From: Decorospora gaudefroyi | Taxonomy: Eukaryota > Ascomycota > Dothideomycetes > Pleosporales > Pleosporaceae | NCBI GenBank assembly: GCA_010015605.1 | Contig: ML975335.1 | Coordinates: 51,278-115,277, forward strand | Direction of reading: 5' to 3' | Length of the DNA stretch: 64,000 nt | In this document: piece by piece, positions 45,030-57,727 of the stretch | Position numbering within the stretch: position 1 is the stretch's first letter | Layout: every line of letters starts with the position of its first letter | Made by a program: the position numbers and the translations under genes | Notes under the pieces: generated by a model | What the model saw: only the letters and a program-made list of their open reading frames with translations | Database searches by the model: none | What the model was told of the DNA's origin: nothing

Positions 45030-48000
45030 GGTTACTGAGGTGCTGCTGTTGTTGATAGTAGAGCTGATGGTGCTAAGCGGCTGCAAGTGGGAAGTGTGTT
45101 GCGGGTGCGGAAGGGAGGCAGAAGGGAGGAATGTGCACGTCGTGCGGCCCGTCTTTTATCTGGCATGTGTACAACCAAACGATGACACTGAGGTGTCAAC
45201 CCTACGTAGGTCGCACAAGCAAGGAAAGGGCCACACTGGTTGCGTCGTTGCCGACCACGGTGACGCTGCTGCTCCGAGGAAAGCGCTCGATCGTGACTGC
45301 ATCGTCACCGTCGCGTTCGGTGGCCGCTTCCGGAACCAGCGGTGGCTTTGTGAAGGTCGCTGGGAGGCATGCTGGAAGCAACCATCGTGTCGCCAAGGGA
45401 GAATGTGCTGGCAACACGTCATAACTTCACCTCGTCAGGTTATACACATTCCAAGCTCCATGTGCCCTCAATGAAACGACACGCATCGTCCAATCGACAG
45501 GTGAATAATGTGACGAGAAGCAGCGATAAACAGGTTCTGCACCCTTCTTGAAGTCCTACATGAGAGCTTGGCAGTAGCTAAACGTGACCCAAACGGAAGA
45601 GCACGGACAAAGTGGTGGTCATCTAGGACATGCTGACCGAATCAGCACAGCCGCGCCAGCGCCAGCGCCACGAGCACGAACCTTGCCCTCGACCCGTTGA
45701 TCCCGCGCTCCGACGCATCGCCCGACTCGTACGACAATCGCTCATCGGAATGCGGCCCTGGCCAATCATCAGCTTCTGCACGTACCCAACTGGACGGACT
45801 TCAACGTGCACTAGCAAATGCGTGTATCAGGAAAGTTGAGAAGATGTGAAATTGCTGGTTTGGAAAGCAGTGTTCCTGCAACCCTAGACCTTGTAAAAGA
45901 TATAGAAGAGGAACTCTTATGGCCCCAGCGTTGTCATCATATGGCGAGCGTTATAGTTATGTGTAGGAAATGTGGTACTTACTAAAAAAAAAAAATTGTC
46001 GAACGAGACCATAAGCCAAAACATATGGGCTTTGAGAGATGCATTGTGGAATGCCAGAGAAAAAGCAGCGTTCATGTGGTCGGTGCAAGTCTAACGGGAG
46101 GTCAGTTTTGAAAGAAGACTCGGTAAGTTGCAAGCCACTGCCCCTTCCATTATTGACTATGAATAGAAAGCACCTCGCTGGGCAGTGGGCTCCAACACCT
46201 ACCTACCTCAAGCCCCCCCAAGACAAACCCGGACAGACGGTTGCGCAGCCCCCACCAACGCATCCGAATACACAACCATTGCACGCCTCATCGGCTGATG
46301 AAGGCATCTTCCAACGTCCATAGCGCTGCAGCAGGCTTCACGGTATACAAGCACACTACCATGTCCGCATACCGGCTGCCCATCTCATTTCGACTATCTC
46401 GAAAGCGTTGAATGTCGGCAGACCGAGCAACCATGGCGGACATGAATTATGCAGGAGGGCGGTAAAAGATGCGGCCTGCGGCGTGATAGAAGGTGGGATA
46501 GTGGCGCAGTCTGTTCAGTAGTTGGCAAAAATGTTTTTGCGGTGCGGCAGAACCTTGTCGTCGGTACCGGCGATAGGTGGGTGGAAGTTCGTCATGACTG
46601 GAGCCGAGGGCGCAATAGAGTTTTGTGTGCTGGCGAGTCACACGGGCTGGGTAGTCCTGTTCGCCAGTAGGAGGCAGACGGTTCGACGGCGGCGCACATG
46701 GAGGACGCTTTGTAGGAATGGGGTGGATGCGACGGCTGAGTGAGAGGGGTACGCGACACGTGCTTGTTGGTTGCGAGGATTGTTCGCTGGCCGCCGCGAA
46801 GCACGCAGTCCGGCAGTCTGGCTTCCAGTAATAATGCCCGCGACATAGCGAAGGGGCGGTCTACCTGCATGGCGGCAGTCCGTGGGCATTGCTCGCCGAT
46901 GTCAGCCGGCCGAAGTTGGCAAGGCGTCGCAGCAGGTCAGAACGTGGCCGATGGTTGGCAGCGAGCAGCGAGCTCGAGGGTGCTTTCACAGGCTGGGGCA
47001 AGCACCGAGGAAGGCCCGCCTTATCCAGTTGGTGGTAACGAGTATCTTACTTTACTGTGTAATCCCTGGGCAAGTTAGTAGTCTGTAGTAGTTAGGTTAA
47101 TTAGCAGGCACAGGTACATGTGGAATCTGGATATTATTGCGAGTGGGACGCCGAGGCAGAGGTCCCCGCCCAACTACTGTGTACTCCTACACACTGTACA
47201 CAGTACGGTGAAGCTCGCGCAAAGGCCGGGATGCAAGCCGAGTACACAGTAGTGAAGGGCTCTCTGGCTGATGAGGTGTGTCTCGAGTTCGCCGCGGAAA
47301 GGAAGGGAAGGCGCGCGCGGACACGGGAGAAGCCTCGGCCGACCCAAAGCGTCGGTTCACCGAAACATCTCCAGCTGCCAGCACTGCGCACAGAACACAT
47401 GCACTCACTCACTCCCCTTTCCGAGTCTCGCGTGTCGACAGTCGGGCATGTCTCAACAGCCCTAAAGACGCCCTCGATCGAACATCTCACGTCTGTCTGC
47501 ATGGTTGGGCTGGACATTGGTTCGTTTCATGTATATCGTGCATGTCCGTCTGGGCACATCTGTGTACGTCCTGCAGCTCGCTTGCTGGCATCACAGACGA
47601 GTGCATCAGCCCAACATCCTGGGCCACGAGCCAGGCAACCATGTCACTGAAACCTACCAATCTACGCGCGATTACGCACTCCCAATAACAATCTCGTCGC
47701 ATGTCCACCCATTGCCTTGGCCCTTCAGTTTCACCCAACCTGCAACGGCAGCTACGTCTTGTGACAACCCGTGACAGGAGCGTATTTGGCGTGGCCAGAG
47801 CACTATCGGCCGTGGGCGTCCAGCCTAGCTTTCGTACCTGCTAAGTTAGGGTTGCACATGTGAAAGCAAGTGGCGTGTATGTGCTTGTGTATTGCTGTAG
47901 CTACTATGTGTGCAGAATGGCAGCTGGGTCGTCCCGGTCACCTCGCTTAAACAACAAAGATGATGCTCATGAGAAAGAAAAAGCCACCAGGCCGGACGGG

Positions 48001-48603
48001 ATGCACGTGGCCATTGACAATTGCCGACAGAGACCACCCCCACACGGAACACTGCTGTGCTGAGTGTGCTCACTACTAACGCTAAACCATGCAAGGCACA
48101 AAATTGAACGACGCTGACGCGTTCAAAACACCATGCTCTGCTTGGGAAACAAGGGGAATCGTTTTATCGCTAGAAAACCAAGGTATCATATTCGGGGACA
48201 TGCCGTAACGCCGGACTATCGGGATAGTCGCCGAAAGACTCCACATCTTTCGTACCACAAATAGCGCCATTAGGTACATAGGGATCCGGGCAAATTGCGA
48301 GAACGTGGCCATGGGAGATGGTGTGGCAGAGGGGTCTGCTCAGAGCGGTTGAACAATCCGGCCTTGGCGATTGATCGACGAAGGCGAGGCTACCAATGTT
48401 TCGCGGAATGCACAGCAGGCTGGAAACATGCATCGAGTCCAAGTGTAACGGGACAGTCGCGGCGATGCGCTCGTTAGAGCTTCGGAGGAGCTTAAGCCAG
48501 ACTGGCGAGAGCCGGGCAGAGCATTTTGTGTCGCATGCCGTGCCAGGCAGACACGGCCAGTGACAGTATCGATAAAAAGGTCCTACCAGTGTGGTGCCAG
48601 ATG
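45030..48603. other. Gene-poor region, 3.6 kb
   Basis: Only short overlapping frames on both strands; none has a domain or clean splice structure. Features seen: an A12 run (45984-45995), and four TACTGTGTA words (47053-47061; 47175-47183; reverse complement at 47197-47205 and 47243-47251). The close pair at 47175-47205 forms an inverted arrangement. Confidence 0.45.
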
Positions 48604-49912
48604 CTACTGCTGGGGCCGGCGGGCAGTCCAGATGTGGCTATCGAGCAAGGGGTCAGTATCAGCCAGTAACGTCACAGATTGGTACGACAGGATGGGAGGC
48701 GTGACTTACATGTTGTTGTACGCATGAATTTTACGGTTACATATTTCTCTGCGGACGCTCTCGATCACAGGTCTGACATGCGCGTTGAGGTCCCACTGGT
48801 ATATCCTTGTGAGAGGTGCGATGGTTAGTGCCTCCAAGCCTTCGGTCAGGCCCAGGTTGTACCACCGGCCGACCACCTTCTGGTGCGGGTCCTTGGGCCA
48901 TGTGTTGTAGGGAACGCGGATAACGGTCTCCTGGATATCGATAAAGCCGGCGGCCTGCAGCAGCTGGCGGGTGCGGTGCTCGTATGCGATTGGGCGCGAC
49001 GCTCGCTGCGTGGCGTCAGCCAGCCAGCCGTACCACTTGCTAACCATGCTCTCGGCGGGGAGCGTGTTGTCGTCACAGCGCGGCTCCATGTCAATTTCGA
49101 TGTGCTCGATCCAGCCCGTGCCTGGCTTGAGGTGTCTGCGGGAGGGGGGGTTAGCTCGGGCATAGCGGATAGACGGGTGCAGCCTACGAGAAGATTTTCT
49201 GGTAGAGCTCCGGCCAGCTCGTAACGCTCCCGCAGGCCATGCGCAGGTGGATCAGGTCCCAGGAGTCCTCACCCAGCGTCCACGGGCTCTCGTAGTCGCG
49301 TGGCACACGGAATCGCAGATTCGGGGGGATTCTGCAGGGGCTGGGTCAGTGTCAGGCCACATACAATTTGCAGCGAGCGGGCGGCCTACTTTTCGGGTTG
49401 GATGTTCACCAGATCTAGCCCCAGGACCTGTAGGGTTTGTGTCAGCCGACTGGCAAGCCATGCATTGCGAATTTTGGAGAGGGGGAGATGGTGGGGAGGG
49501 TACGCACCTCGGCGTTGAGGTATCTATCGGCCATGTCAATCGCCCAGATGCCCGTCCCGCAGCCGACGTCGAGGATGCGGGGCTGCAGATGCGCCTGTGT
49601 CGGCACTGGGGCCTGGTGCAGCTGCTCTCTCCGTGCGACGGAAAACAGCTTGTGGTAGATGTCCATGCGGTCCTTTTCGGGCTGTGTCGCGTCAGCGCTG
49701 GACAGTGCGCGGGCCTGTGTGTTTGCCTACCTCGTCGCACGGGTACATGTAGATGCCTCTCCGGTAGCCATGGTACCAGCGACCGTTCTCCAGGTGGTTA
49801 GTGTTCTGGGCGGGCACGGGCAGTCTGTGGTGGGAACTGGTTAGGGCCTGTGGGTGGTCGCACAGAGCGGGGACGAGCGGTGCACTCACCCATGCGGTGC
49901 CATGGTGACCAT
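48604..49912 (-). CDS. LaeA-like SAM-dependent methyltransferase (7 exons)
   Basis: Exons 49912-49890, 49824-49731, 49681-49508, 49427-49390, 49331-49188, 49135-48710 and 48637-48604 give 310 residues; all six introns are GT-AG and in phase. The fold is Rossmann methyltransferase: NGRWYHGYRRGIYMYPCDE, then SAM motif I ILDVGCGTGIW (75-85), acidic loop VLGLDLVNIQP, WDLIHLRMACGSV, and the end NNIHIWTARRPQQ. These are marks of the LaeA/UMTA group, which regulates secondary metabolism and development, or methylates metabolites when clustered. No biosynthetic gene is adjacent. A regulatory role is possible but unproven; many paralogues exist in fungi. Exon 1 has only seven full codons and is the weakest part. 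Confidence 0.82.
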
Positions 49913-52900
49913 TGGAGCGAGAGAGAGCAGCCTCGCGGGCGGGTGCGCGTGCGTGCCAACAGCCTCTTGCGCTGGCGATGGTGGTGGTGGTGATTATGAT
50001 AATGATGATGATGATGACGACGAAGATGAAGCGAACGGAGGCAACTTTGAAAATGTGGTCGGAGGGGGTCGCAGGCGTGGCCGTCGTCGTGTGGTCGTCG
50101 TGTGGTCGTCGCCAGGGTCGCCGTCGTTGGCGTCGGCGTCGGCGTCCTGGTGGTGGATGTCAAGCGGTGTCGTGATGGTCCAAGGGCCAGTAGTCGAGAC
50201 GGGCTGCTGGGACGGGTTCGCGGCCAGGTGCTTCACTTCAAGACCTCAAGACTTCAAGAACAGGCAGGAAGGGCCGGGATCGCAGTCGTTCGGGGCAGGA
50301 GCGATGCGCCAGGTATTTATTAAAAGCGAGCCCCTGCAGAGTAGCACGGCTCGATGCACAGCACTTGAGGGCGCGCTGACGCTGGGGCTGGTCGACCACA
50401 AGCAGCCGTGCCGGCATCAATGCAAGAGGCAGTCCGAGGCGGCTCCACCCAGCTTTCGCACCTCTGGGACCCGTCCGGCGACGGAGGCAGAGGCCATTAA
50501 CAGGACAGCTATTAATTAGCTGGCCTGTCCATGCCACTACGACAGCGAGCTGCCCGCTACGCGCTCGGAGCTGCACCCAACGCGGCCAAGTCTCTTCCAG
50601 CTACCACAATGGCGGTAACCGTCTGTCGGAAACGGAGCCGTGCGCTTTTCCAGCAAGCCTGCGTGCCGCCCCTCGCCCTGACGACCACCCCCCGGGGCCA
50701 AGCCGCCCACGTCGAGAGACATCCACACCGCTCCCAGGCCCAGACGGCAGCGCCTGGGGAAGGCCTGCTATGTACACTGTACACTGTACACGGGATGACA
50801 GTAGCCAGCTTGGGCAAGGGAACAGGATGCATAACTTAAACCATGTGCTGCCGCGCGCCTTCTGGTCTGGTCGCCCCCCTCCGCACTCCTAGCTGACGAA
50901 CATTGCCATCCGCGGCGACATGACCCACCCACGGCCTCTCCCAACCTGCGCCGGACGCTCCTTTGGCGTCGGCCGCCCAATAGAGTGGTTACAGTTCTGT
51001 GCGAAATCCCGTACCATGCCCGCCCCGGCGAATGGGGAACGTGCATGTCGCCGTCATCCACACAATCCACCATGTATAGACACCGCAAGCCACCACAGGG
51101 CCTGCCGTTTCTGTGCTCGTCGTCTGCCCGCTTCGGGATGAGCCAGGAGTGAGATGGCATGATCCTGCGCGCATCGCGTATGAGCAGCGCCCCGGTTGCC
51201 CATGTTGGCGTTGAAGGGCACTCTTTCACCCTGTCGCTGTGTAGGTATACCCTCAGCGCCCATACCTATGCCCGGCTCATGTCACGCTTTCGCACCCACG
51301 CCCGAGATAATAGCCGAGACGGATACGACCTAGACTCTAGAGGCTAGGAGTGATAATCTCCGCGCTCCCAGCAGCAGCAGCTCCACCACGACCTTGCTTA
51401 CGCGAGATGTTAAATTCGGCTCGTGTCGTCTGCAGTAGGTACCGAAGATTGCCTATATCCCAGCAGACCGTCGTCGGGGCACGCAATACGCAAGCCTATC
51501 CTCGCTCTCCTGCAGGCGCGTTTGTCGGTCTGCAGCGACGTCCGACGTTGACGGTTGCAGGAGCACGTTGCGAAGGATTCACAAGCACCGTGAATCCCAC
51601 GTTTGCCTTCCGAGTTCCCATGCCTGGAGTATGCATCGCGAAGGTCGCTGCTGCATCGTTGGCACTGTTCTCTCGAGCCGTTCCGCTGCCGGAGTGCTTG
51701 TCGGTACAGAGGGTTACGCAAGGAGCCCGTAGTAGTGGCAAGTTGCAACCCCGCTGTGTTGGCACTTGTCAGCAACGACCTGTATACGTCTAATAACATC
51801 TTTTGCGGGTCGTGAGTTGGCTTTCACTTTAATGTGCCGACAGCCCTGGCTAGGATGGTAGCTATCAGGGAAATGTGGTATTGGTCAGGCTTCTGCTCAC
51901 TTCGCCGACACGGGACATGCTCGATACGGACACAGTTCCCAGCAAGACGGTCACAGCCTGTGAGATTACGATGCACCTGCTGCCTCCCCGAGGTCTCCTA
52001 CTGTGTATGCTGCGCCGCTTGACACGCTCTTGAACCCAAACAGTAGATGAAGCTGCTGTATCTACAGCACTGCCAGATGGCTAGTGTTACGCGCATGCAT
52101 ATATGCACAACTGATGGATTGGAGCTGTGTTCAGTCAACCTTGAAATCTTCTGCAGTCGCTGCAGTTTCTGCTGTGGCCGAGACATGGGGTGGTGAGTGG
52201 AGCAGAGGAAGGGAGTTCCTGAATCTGAAACAGGTGACCATGCTAGCCAGTGCCCTGGAAACGAGCAAAGAGCACAGTACAATCAATTTGGCTCGTGGTC
52301 CTGCAGAGGGCAGTGTTTGTGTATGTGGTTCGTGGTAGGCAAGCGCGGTTGACGCGTTCCTAACACTCAACGCGGGACTAGCTGCTCGCGACTACTGGTA
52401 GCGAGAGACACTCCCCAAGACGATGCAACATCGTAAGAGACGCCCTGTAGGGTGTCATCCAGGCTGAGATGATGTGTGAAGGGCGACCAGAGTGCGGGGA
52501 GAGCGAGACAGCAAAGGCAGCGTCGACGAGTGAAACATGGCCGTCGCTTAAAAGGTGGCCGAACCGGCGTATTGGGTCACCACAGGGCTGGGAAGGTGCG
52601 ACTGGCCGACGCGGCATGAACACCATTCCTCCCCTCCTCCCCTCTGCGCCATCCACACAACCTCTGCGGACTATGCCCAGCTCCGGTAGCGCCCACATCG
52701 CCTACGGAATCTGGCCTCTGATACTCCGTACACCTGGTCTGGCCGTGTTGTTGGCAGCTGCTACCTATGAGGACGTACAGCGAGCGACGGCATTCGCCCG
52801 CTGCAGAACGAAGCCGCGCGCGGGGTGCGTCCGACTCTCCTGAAACGGATGCGTAAGTTGCGAGAGTCTGGGTCAGCCTTCAGGCCGGCCAGCTAGCGCA

Positions 52901-54889
52901 AAAAAGAAGGAGTTTCAGATGTCAAGGAGCATGCCCAGTAAGGCTGCTACGAGACGCGTGGATCTGTGGATCCGTGGATCCGGCACGAAACACGTCGTTT
53001 GTAGGCTGACAATATAATTGACAAAACAGCCACACAACTTACAAGAACGTGTCATGACTGGCTCCGTACCCCATCTTGCTCGTTTCGGGAGACTAGTGTA
53101 GAGTGAGATGTGCCGACGATGCTTCGTCACGGGAGCTCCCGGGCCCCGTTCGACGCCTGGTATAGGCATTCCTGCCCAATCCTAACAGCCGTGAGCTGAC
53201 AACGCTGGGCAGGGAGCATACGAATCAGAGTTACGGTAACTTGCGGTGTGGAGGAAATCTGAACCGCAGCGCTGTCCGTCCTCAAGAAAGCCAGCGTACG
53301 ACTCTCTTACACATCAGTCCCAAGAAGTGCAATCCTTTCTCACGCCGAGAACATGCCAGCGCATGTGAATTATATCCCTAATGCATTGCGACCACTTCGG
53401 CACCTTGTCACACGGAAGGACGTTATTGTACCAGCAAATATATCTCCCGGTCTTCACGGTGCAAGTGGCCGAACTGCCAAATTCTACGTCATCTCCAGCA
53501 TCCACCGTACAAATATCACCTATACTTGTCCCGTGCTACAACACACAAATACCGTTGAAGATTACACGACCCATTGCAGCGGTCACATGTACCAGTACCC
53601 ACACCATTGTCACTAATGCTACCGCAACCTGCACGCCTCGCAAGTCTGGTCGCCTTATCACAATGTAATCCAAGTCGACGTGTGCGTGCACAGCATGAGG
53701 GCGCTTGTGTAATTACCTTATAATAAGGCTGAGTGTGAGGCACGAGTACGGTATTCATACATCCTCATCCGACGCGTTACCAGCAACATTCAGCTAAAGC
53801 CTACTGGTAAATCCCCGCTTTTGTTCGCTCTGCACGCAACCTCTTGTCAAAATTACGGTAGCGAACTACTTTTATGTGAGGGTCATCCAACAAGTGCTCA
53901 AGTGCTGAACCCTGCAATAAGAGAAGGAGCATACGTTTCGACGATACTCGATGCCTCGAGAGTCGATACAGTAGCACCAACTGTTCGGCAAAACCCACAC
54001 CCTCCATCAGCACGAGCTACTTCAAGCTGCGAGGTCCGGGGCGATTCCTGGTCAGGTGCGCATATCCGCCGTGCCAACCTCGCCTCACAAGAAGATCAAG
54101 CGCCAGCTAGCACAGTAACCCTTCCAGCGCGCCGACGCATTGATTTAGGCCTGCACCCATAAATTCTGATGTCTTTTGAACACAGGCACATATGCGCTTT
54201 TGAGTTGATGCCTCGATGCAACCATGCTCCCAGGGCGGCACTTGCTGGATGGAGCCACTAGCTGCAACTCATCTTTGCGATACGATCTTCTCATCACCCG
54301 TCCAGCTCATATCTTCCCCTCTCCTGGAGTCGGTTCAAAAAGCCGCACGGTCCGCGTAGTATGTCAAATACAAGACAATACCGCCCTGTGGTGCTATGTG
54401 TACGGTATTAGTTGATGCCTGACTCGTAACAACTGAACTAAAGACGGCCTGACCTCATGGAGAACTAGCAGAAGCACTTCACGACCCATCGGTATCTACT
54501 CCGCTCACGCTAGCGACAGAGTCTGCATCTCATCGAACCAGAACTACGGCGACTGACCCGTTTTCTTAAGATTACGACATGGACAAAATCAAACTATCTT
54601 TATGCTAGTAGCCCTGCGAGGGGCGCGCATAGTCAAATATCACTTTGTCAATCGATGGTCAAGCCACGGGACGGTCTCGTGAAAATTGCAATGCATTTTG
54701 CTAACTGTCTACCACCTATAGCTCACGAGTCGACTTCGGTCGAGCTTGTTTCTTGTTTGCCTGTTCTTTTGACTAATCTTCGTCATCATACAAAAGCACG
54801 AGCACCGCATCTCCACGATTCCAAATGCACCCGCTTGGTGACTAGGTCTTGACTCAATCGAAACTTCTTGCTGCTGTTACGTTTCCTGT
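49913..54889. other. Gene-poor region, 5 kb
   Basis: The 5' flank of the methyltransferase has a GAT/GGT-rich simple-sequence tract (about 49977-50170). A TGTACAC triple repeat lies at 50772-50791 and TACTGTGTA at 51999-52007. The open frames are short, overlap on both strands and lack domains. I find no supported gene. The stretch may be old, decayed sequence. Confidence 0.45.
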
Positions 54890-56160
54890 CTACTTCCATT
54901 GCCATCTCTTCCGTATCCATTGCAGCACATACACTAGAAGGACAAGTACTGGTACTTCGATCAAGGGCCCCACCGTACTCGCCAAAGCCTGCCCACTACC
55001 AACACCATATACCGCGACGACGACTGCGATGGCGAGCTCAAAGTTGTTGCTCGCTGCGGTGAAGCTTTGCGTGCAGCTAACCCGGTACCCGAAACCCATC
55101 TTCCAACAGAACCACACCGTACTCGTGAAGATGACCAGGAAGTAAACAAGCAGCGGTGCGCAGACGCGGAGGACATCTGTTATCTGCCGAACGACGTGCG
55201 CCCCTTGGCTGGCGAAGAGGACAATGATAGTGTAGAGTAGACCAATGAGGGAGAACGGCGCAATGTAGCGGATGAAGCGGCGTTGATATCTGTCTTCGCC
55301 TAATAGAGTCCTGACTGCTAATCGCGTGATGATGGCTGCGCCGAGTGGAATCCCCAAGAAAACGCCCACGCTCTGCGCAACGCCCTCGTAGGAGACGGCT
55401 GTTTTGTCGCCGTGGCTGACGATTTGTACGTAGAAGATGGCGAAAGGCGCAAACAGCACGATCTGCAGGATCGAGTTGAATGCGACGAGAACCGCGCAGT
55501 AATCACCATCTCCTTGCGCAAGGTCGGTCCAGATGAGGACCATGGCGATGCACCGGGCGATGCCAACGAAGATCAAGCCTTCACGAAGATCCTGCCGGTC
55601 CGGTAGGAAGGCCCACGCAAGCGCTACCATGAATAGTGGAGCGATGATCCAGTTCAGAACGAACGAGACACCAATCTGCACCCAAAGTTCTCTCTTCTTC
55701 AGCAACAAATGCAAGGTCTCGTAGCGGACTTTGCAGAGGATGGGGTACATCATAACAAGCAGACCAATTGCTGTCGACAACTTGTTAGCGCTGCATCAGC
55801 AAGAGTCACAACGGGGAACGTACCTATCGGTATACTAACACCCACAAACTTGCCCTTCTGCAACGCGGGTCCAACCGAATCGACCGTGTTACCGAGTGCA
55901 ATACCTATGCCCATGGCAAGAAGAATCCATACCACCAAGAAACGATCCAGGAACGAAAGACCTTTCAGTGGCGGAAGCTGCTTCTCTCCCTCGTCGGAAC
56001 CTGGGAATAAATATTAGTTTTCACGTTTGGTCAATTGTGCTTGCCACCCACTTGTCGCCGGTTCCATCTTCCCATCGTCTCCCTGCTTCTCGACATCGTC
56101 TCCATCTCTTCTTCTATTAGCTTTCTCTTCTGCGATTGAGCCGCGTTCGATTGTGTCCAT
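54890..56160 (-). CDS. acr3: ACR3-type arsenite efflux carrier (3 exons)
   Basis: Exons 56160-56052, 56000-55824 and 55770-54890 give 388 residues, near the 404 of yeast Acr3. Introns (GTGGGT...TCCCAG, GTACGT...CGACAG) restore SSDEGEKQLP and VSIPIAIGLLVMMYPILCKVRYE, a family signature. Ten membrane segments are expected; FVGIARCIAMVLIW carries the conserved Cys needed for arsenite transport. It exports As(III), possibly Sb(III), at the plasma membrane. The N-terminus is uncertain: the frame is open upstream of 56160 to an intron-like acceptor near 56233, so an extra 5' exon may exist. No arsenate reductase is adjacent. Confidence 0.9.
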
Positions 56161-56580
56161 TATTGCATCGAAGTCCACTGGGGCAGGATTTGGTGTCGGT
56201 GCTGCGAGGGTCCTGTCATGGCGATCTTTAAGCTGAGATTAGAAGTCTGTTCTTGGCCAATGAGCATCGGGCAGTGACATGCTTTACTGCCAAGACGCTA
56301 GATAGGCAGAATCGGGCGGTCGAGACCCGAAACGTCATGGCCGTGATCTGTGCGTTTCTAGCAGAGTCGAAGATGCTGAACAAGCAGAGTGCAGTGAGGC
56401 CTATTATTGATGAAATATAGCAGTCAACCCCACAATCTAGATAACAAATATGCCACGACCTGATCTCCGCAGCACTCGTATCATGCCTAGGCATGCCGCA
56501 TAGTCCTTAGAATAGGCTGTTATCTTCGCGTTAAACCGGTGGCCGTGGGTGATCTGGAGCAGTCTGGCAGATTGAAGTTA
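56161..56580. other. Spacer upstream of acr3
   Basis: About 420 bp; it may contain a small 5' exon of the arsenite carrier upstream of 56233. No start codon could be linked with confidence. Confidence 0.4.
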
Positions 56581-57072
56581 TTAGTACTTAGGTAGGGCAC
56601 GGTAACGGTACGTATGTTCGTTCTTGATTACGGACGCTAGCCGTTGTATACTCCTGCTCGCTTTCATCTCCTTTAGAACTGCTTTCCCCGACGCAATTGT
56701 GGCTTCCCAGCGAAGCGGCCCGCCATCTTCTTGCTCATTCAATACTACGTAGCCATCATCTACGATGAGCTTCAGGCTCCTATCCTGATCGGCAGTACAT
56801 GCCGTCCCCCGTGGTGTCGAGGATGTGCATTGAAGGTATGATAACGGTACAACCATGTTGGAGATAAACTTAACGACTACTTTGGAGATGCGGTGCTGGG
56901 CGGTATGTTGAGATGGGCGTTGTGGATGTGCGAGCATCATTTGTGGCTTGAGGTATCTAGTGTTCGTCGGTCGGATGGTTGTCTGGAGTTTGGTGTGTCT
57001 TGTGATTGAGATTACGACGAATCCTCTGCTTTCCGCTGATGTACGGTCGTATTTGGCATGTAGTGATAACAT
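56581..57072 (-). CDS. Hypothetical protein, 163 aa (weak)
   Basis: An open frame from the ATG at 57072. The C-terminal half (KLIVDDGYVVLNEQEDGGPLRWEATIASGKAVLKEMKASRSIQRLASVI) looks like folded protein; the N-terminal half is less convincing. No domain, signal peptide or membrane segment is recognised. It may be a lineage-specific gene or a chance frame. Confidence 0.35.
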   Translation of the reverse strand: MLSLHAKYDRTSAESRGFVVISITRHTKLQTTIRPTNTRYLKPQMMLAHPQRPSQHTAQHRISKVVVKFISNMVVPLSYLQCTSSTPRGTACTADQDRSLKLIVDDGYVVLNEQEDGGPLRWEATIASGKAVLKEMKASRSIQRLASVIKNEHTYRYRALPKY

Positions 57073-57727
57073 GATCTGTTTTTGGAGATTGTGGAAGCAC
57101 CTATATTTGTTCTCGAGTAGCAACACTTACGTGGCCATGCTACCTAAGCGTACAACCTGGACTAAGGCTGGTACGGTAGTGCACGGCATTATGGCGAGAC
57201 CGTTGTTAACGCCAGACAATGATTTCGAGCACTACGATACAAGCACATCGAGAGACACTGAGAAAAAAGAGCAGGAGACTTCGCAACTCTGCGGGAGTAG
57301 ATGACTATGCAGTGTTGCGGAGATTTGGTGATGATGGGGAGTCAAATGGCGTGATGGAAGCGGAAGCACCCGGCATCACCCCAGGGCCCAATGTAGGTAG
57401 GTACCTACCCGGCCCCGCCCGAAATTGACTTCCCCGTATACCAATAGCAACCAAAAATTCACGAGTATAGCACAACGCGATCAGGCGACTAGATCTCATG
57501 ATGCTCACTAAGCCAGAAGCTACAATGCATGGCTCTCGCGATCCTCTATCTATCTCCCCACACTACGGATCGAGAACACACACCTGGGCGATGTCTTACT
57601 GACGAAGCTACATAACGTCCAACAAACCTTCAAGAATTACTTCCACATCAAGAAAACTAACGAACAACACCACTTTTCGAGCCCACAACAGCAACTCAAC
57701 AGCAACTCAACAGCAACTAGAACTCAT
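57073..57727. other. Divergent spacer
   Basis: About 650 bp without a supported gene. The palindrome GTAGGTACCTAC lies at about 57398-57409, and an AACAGCAACTC repeat precedes the small gene at 57728. Confidence 0.45.

Noticed and set aside
46039..46323. Short frame with CGRCKSNGR resembling the start of a Zn2Cys6 cluster
   Set aside because: Only two cysteines have the right spacing, the rest of the six-cysteine motif is absent, and the frame ends in low-complexity sequence.
48170..48442. Minus-strand 90-residue frame with several cysteines
   Set aside because: No signal peptide, start context or splice partner could be supported; it may be chance.
50772..50791. TGTACAC triple repeat as an operator site
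   Set aside because: It is a short simple repeat far from any supported gene start.
51350..51799. Overlapping 130-150-residue frames on both strands
   Set aside because: Both strands are equally open, with no domain or coding bias to favour either.
53381..53668. Ser/Thr-rich plus-strand frame with paired cysteines, like a secreted protein
   Set aside because: No signal peptide or in-phase upstream exon could be found; a different frame overlaps it fully.
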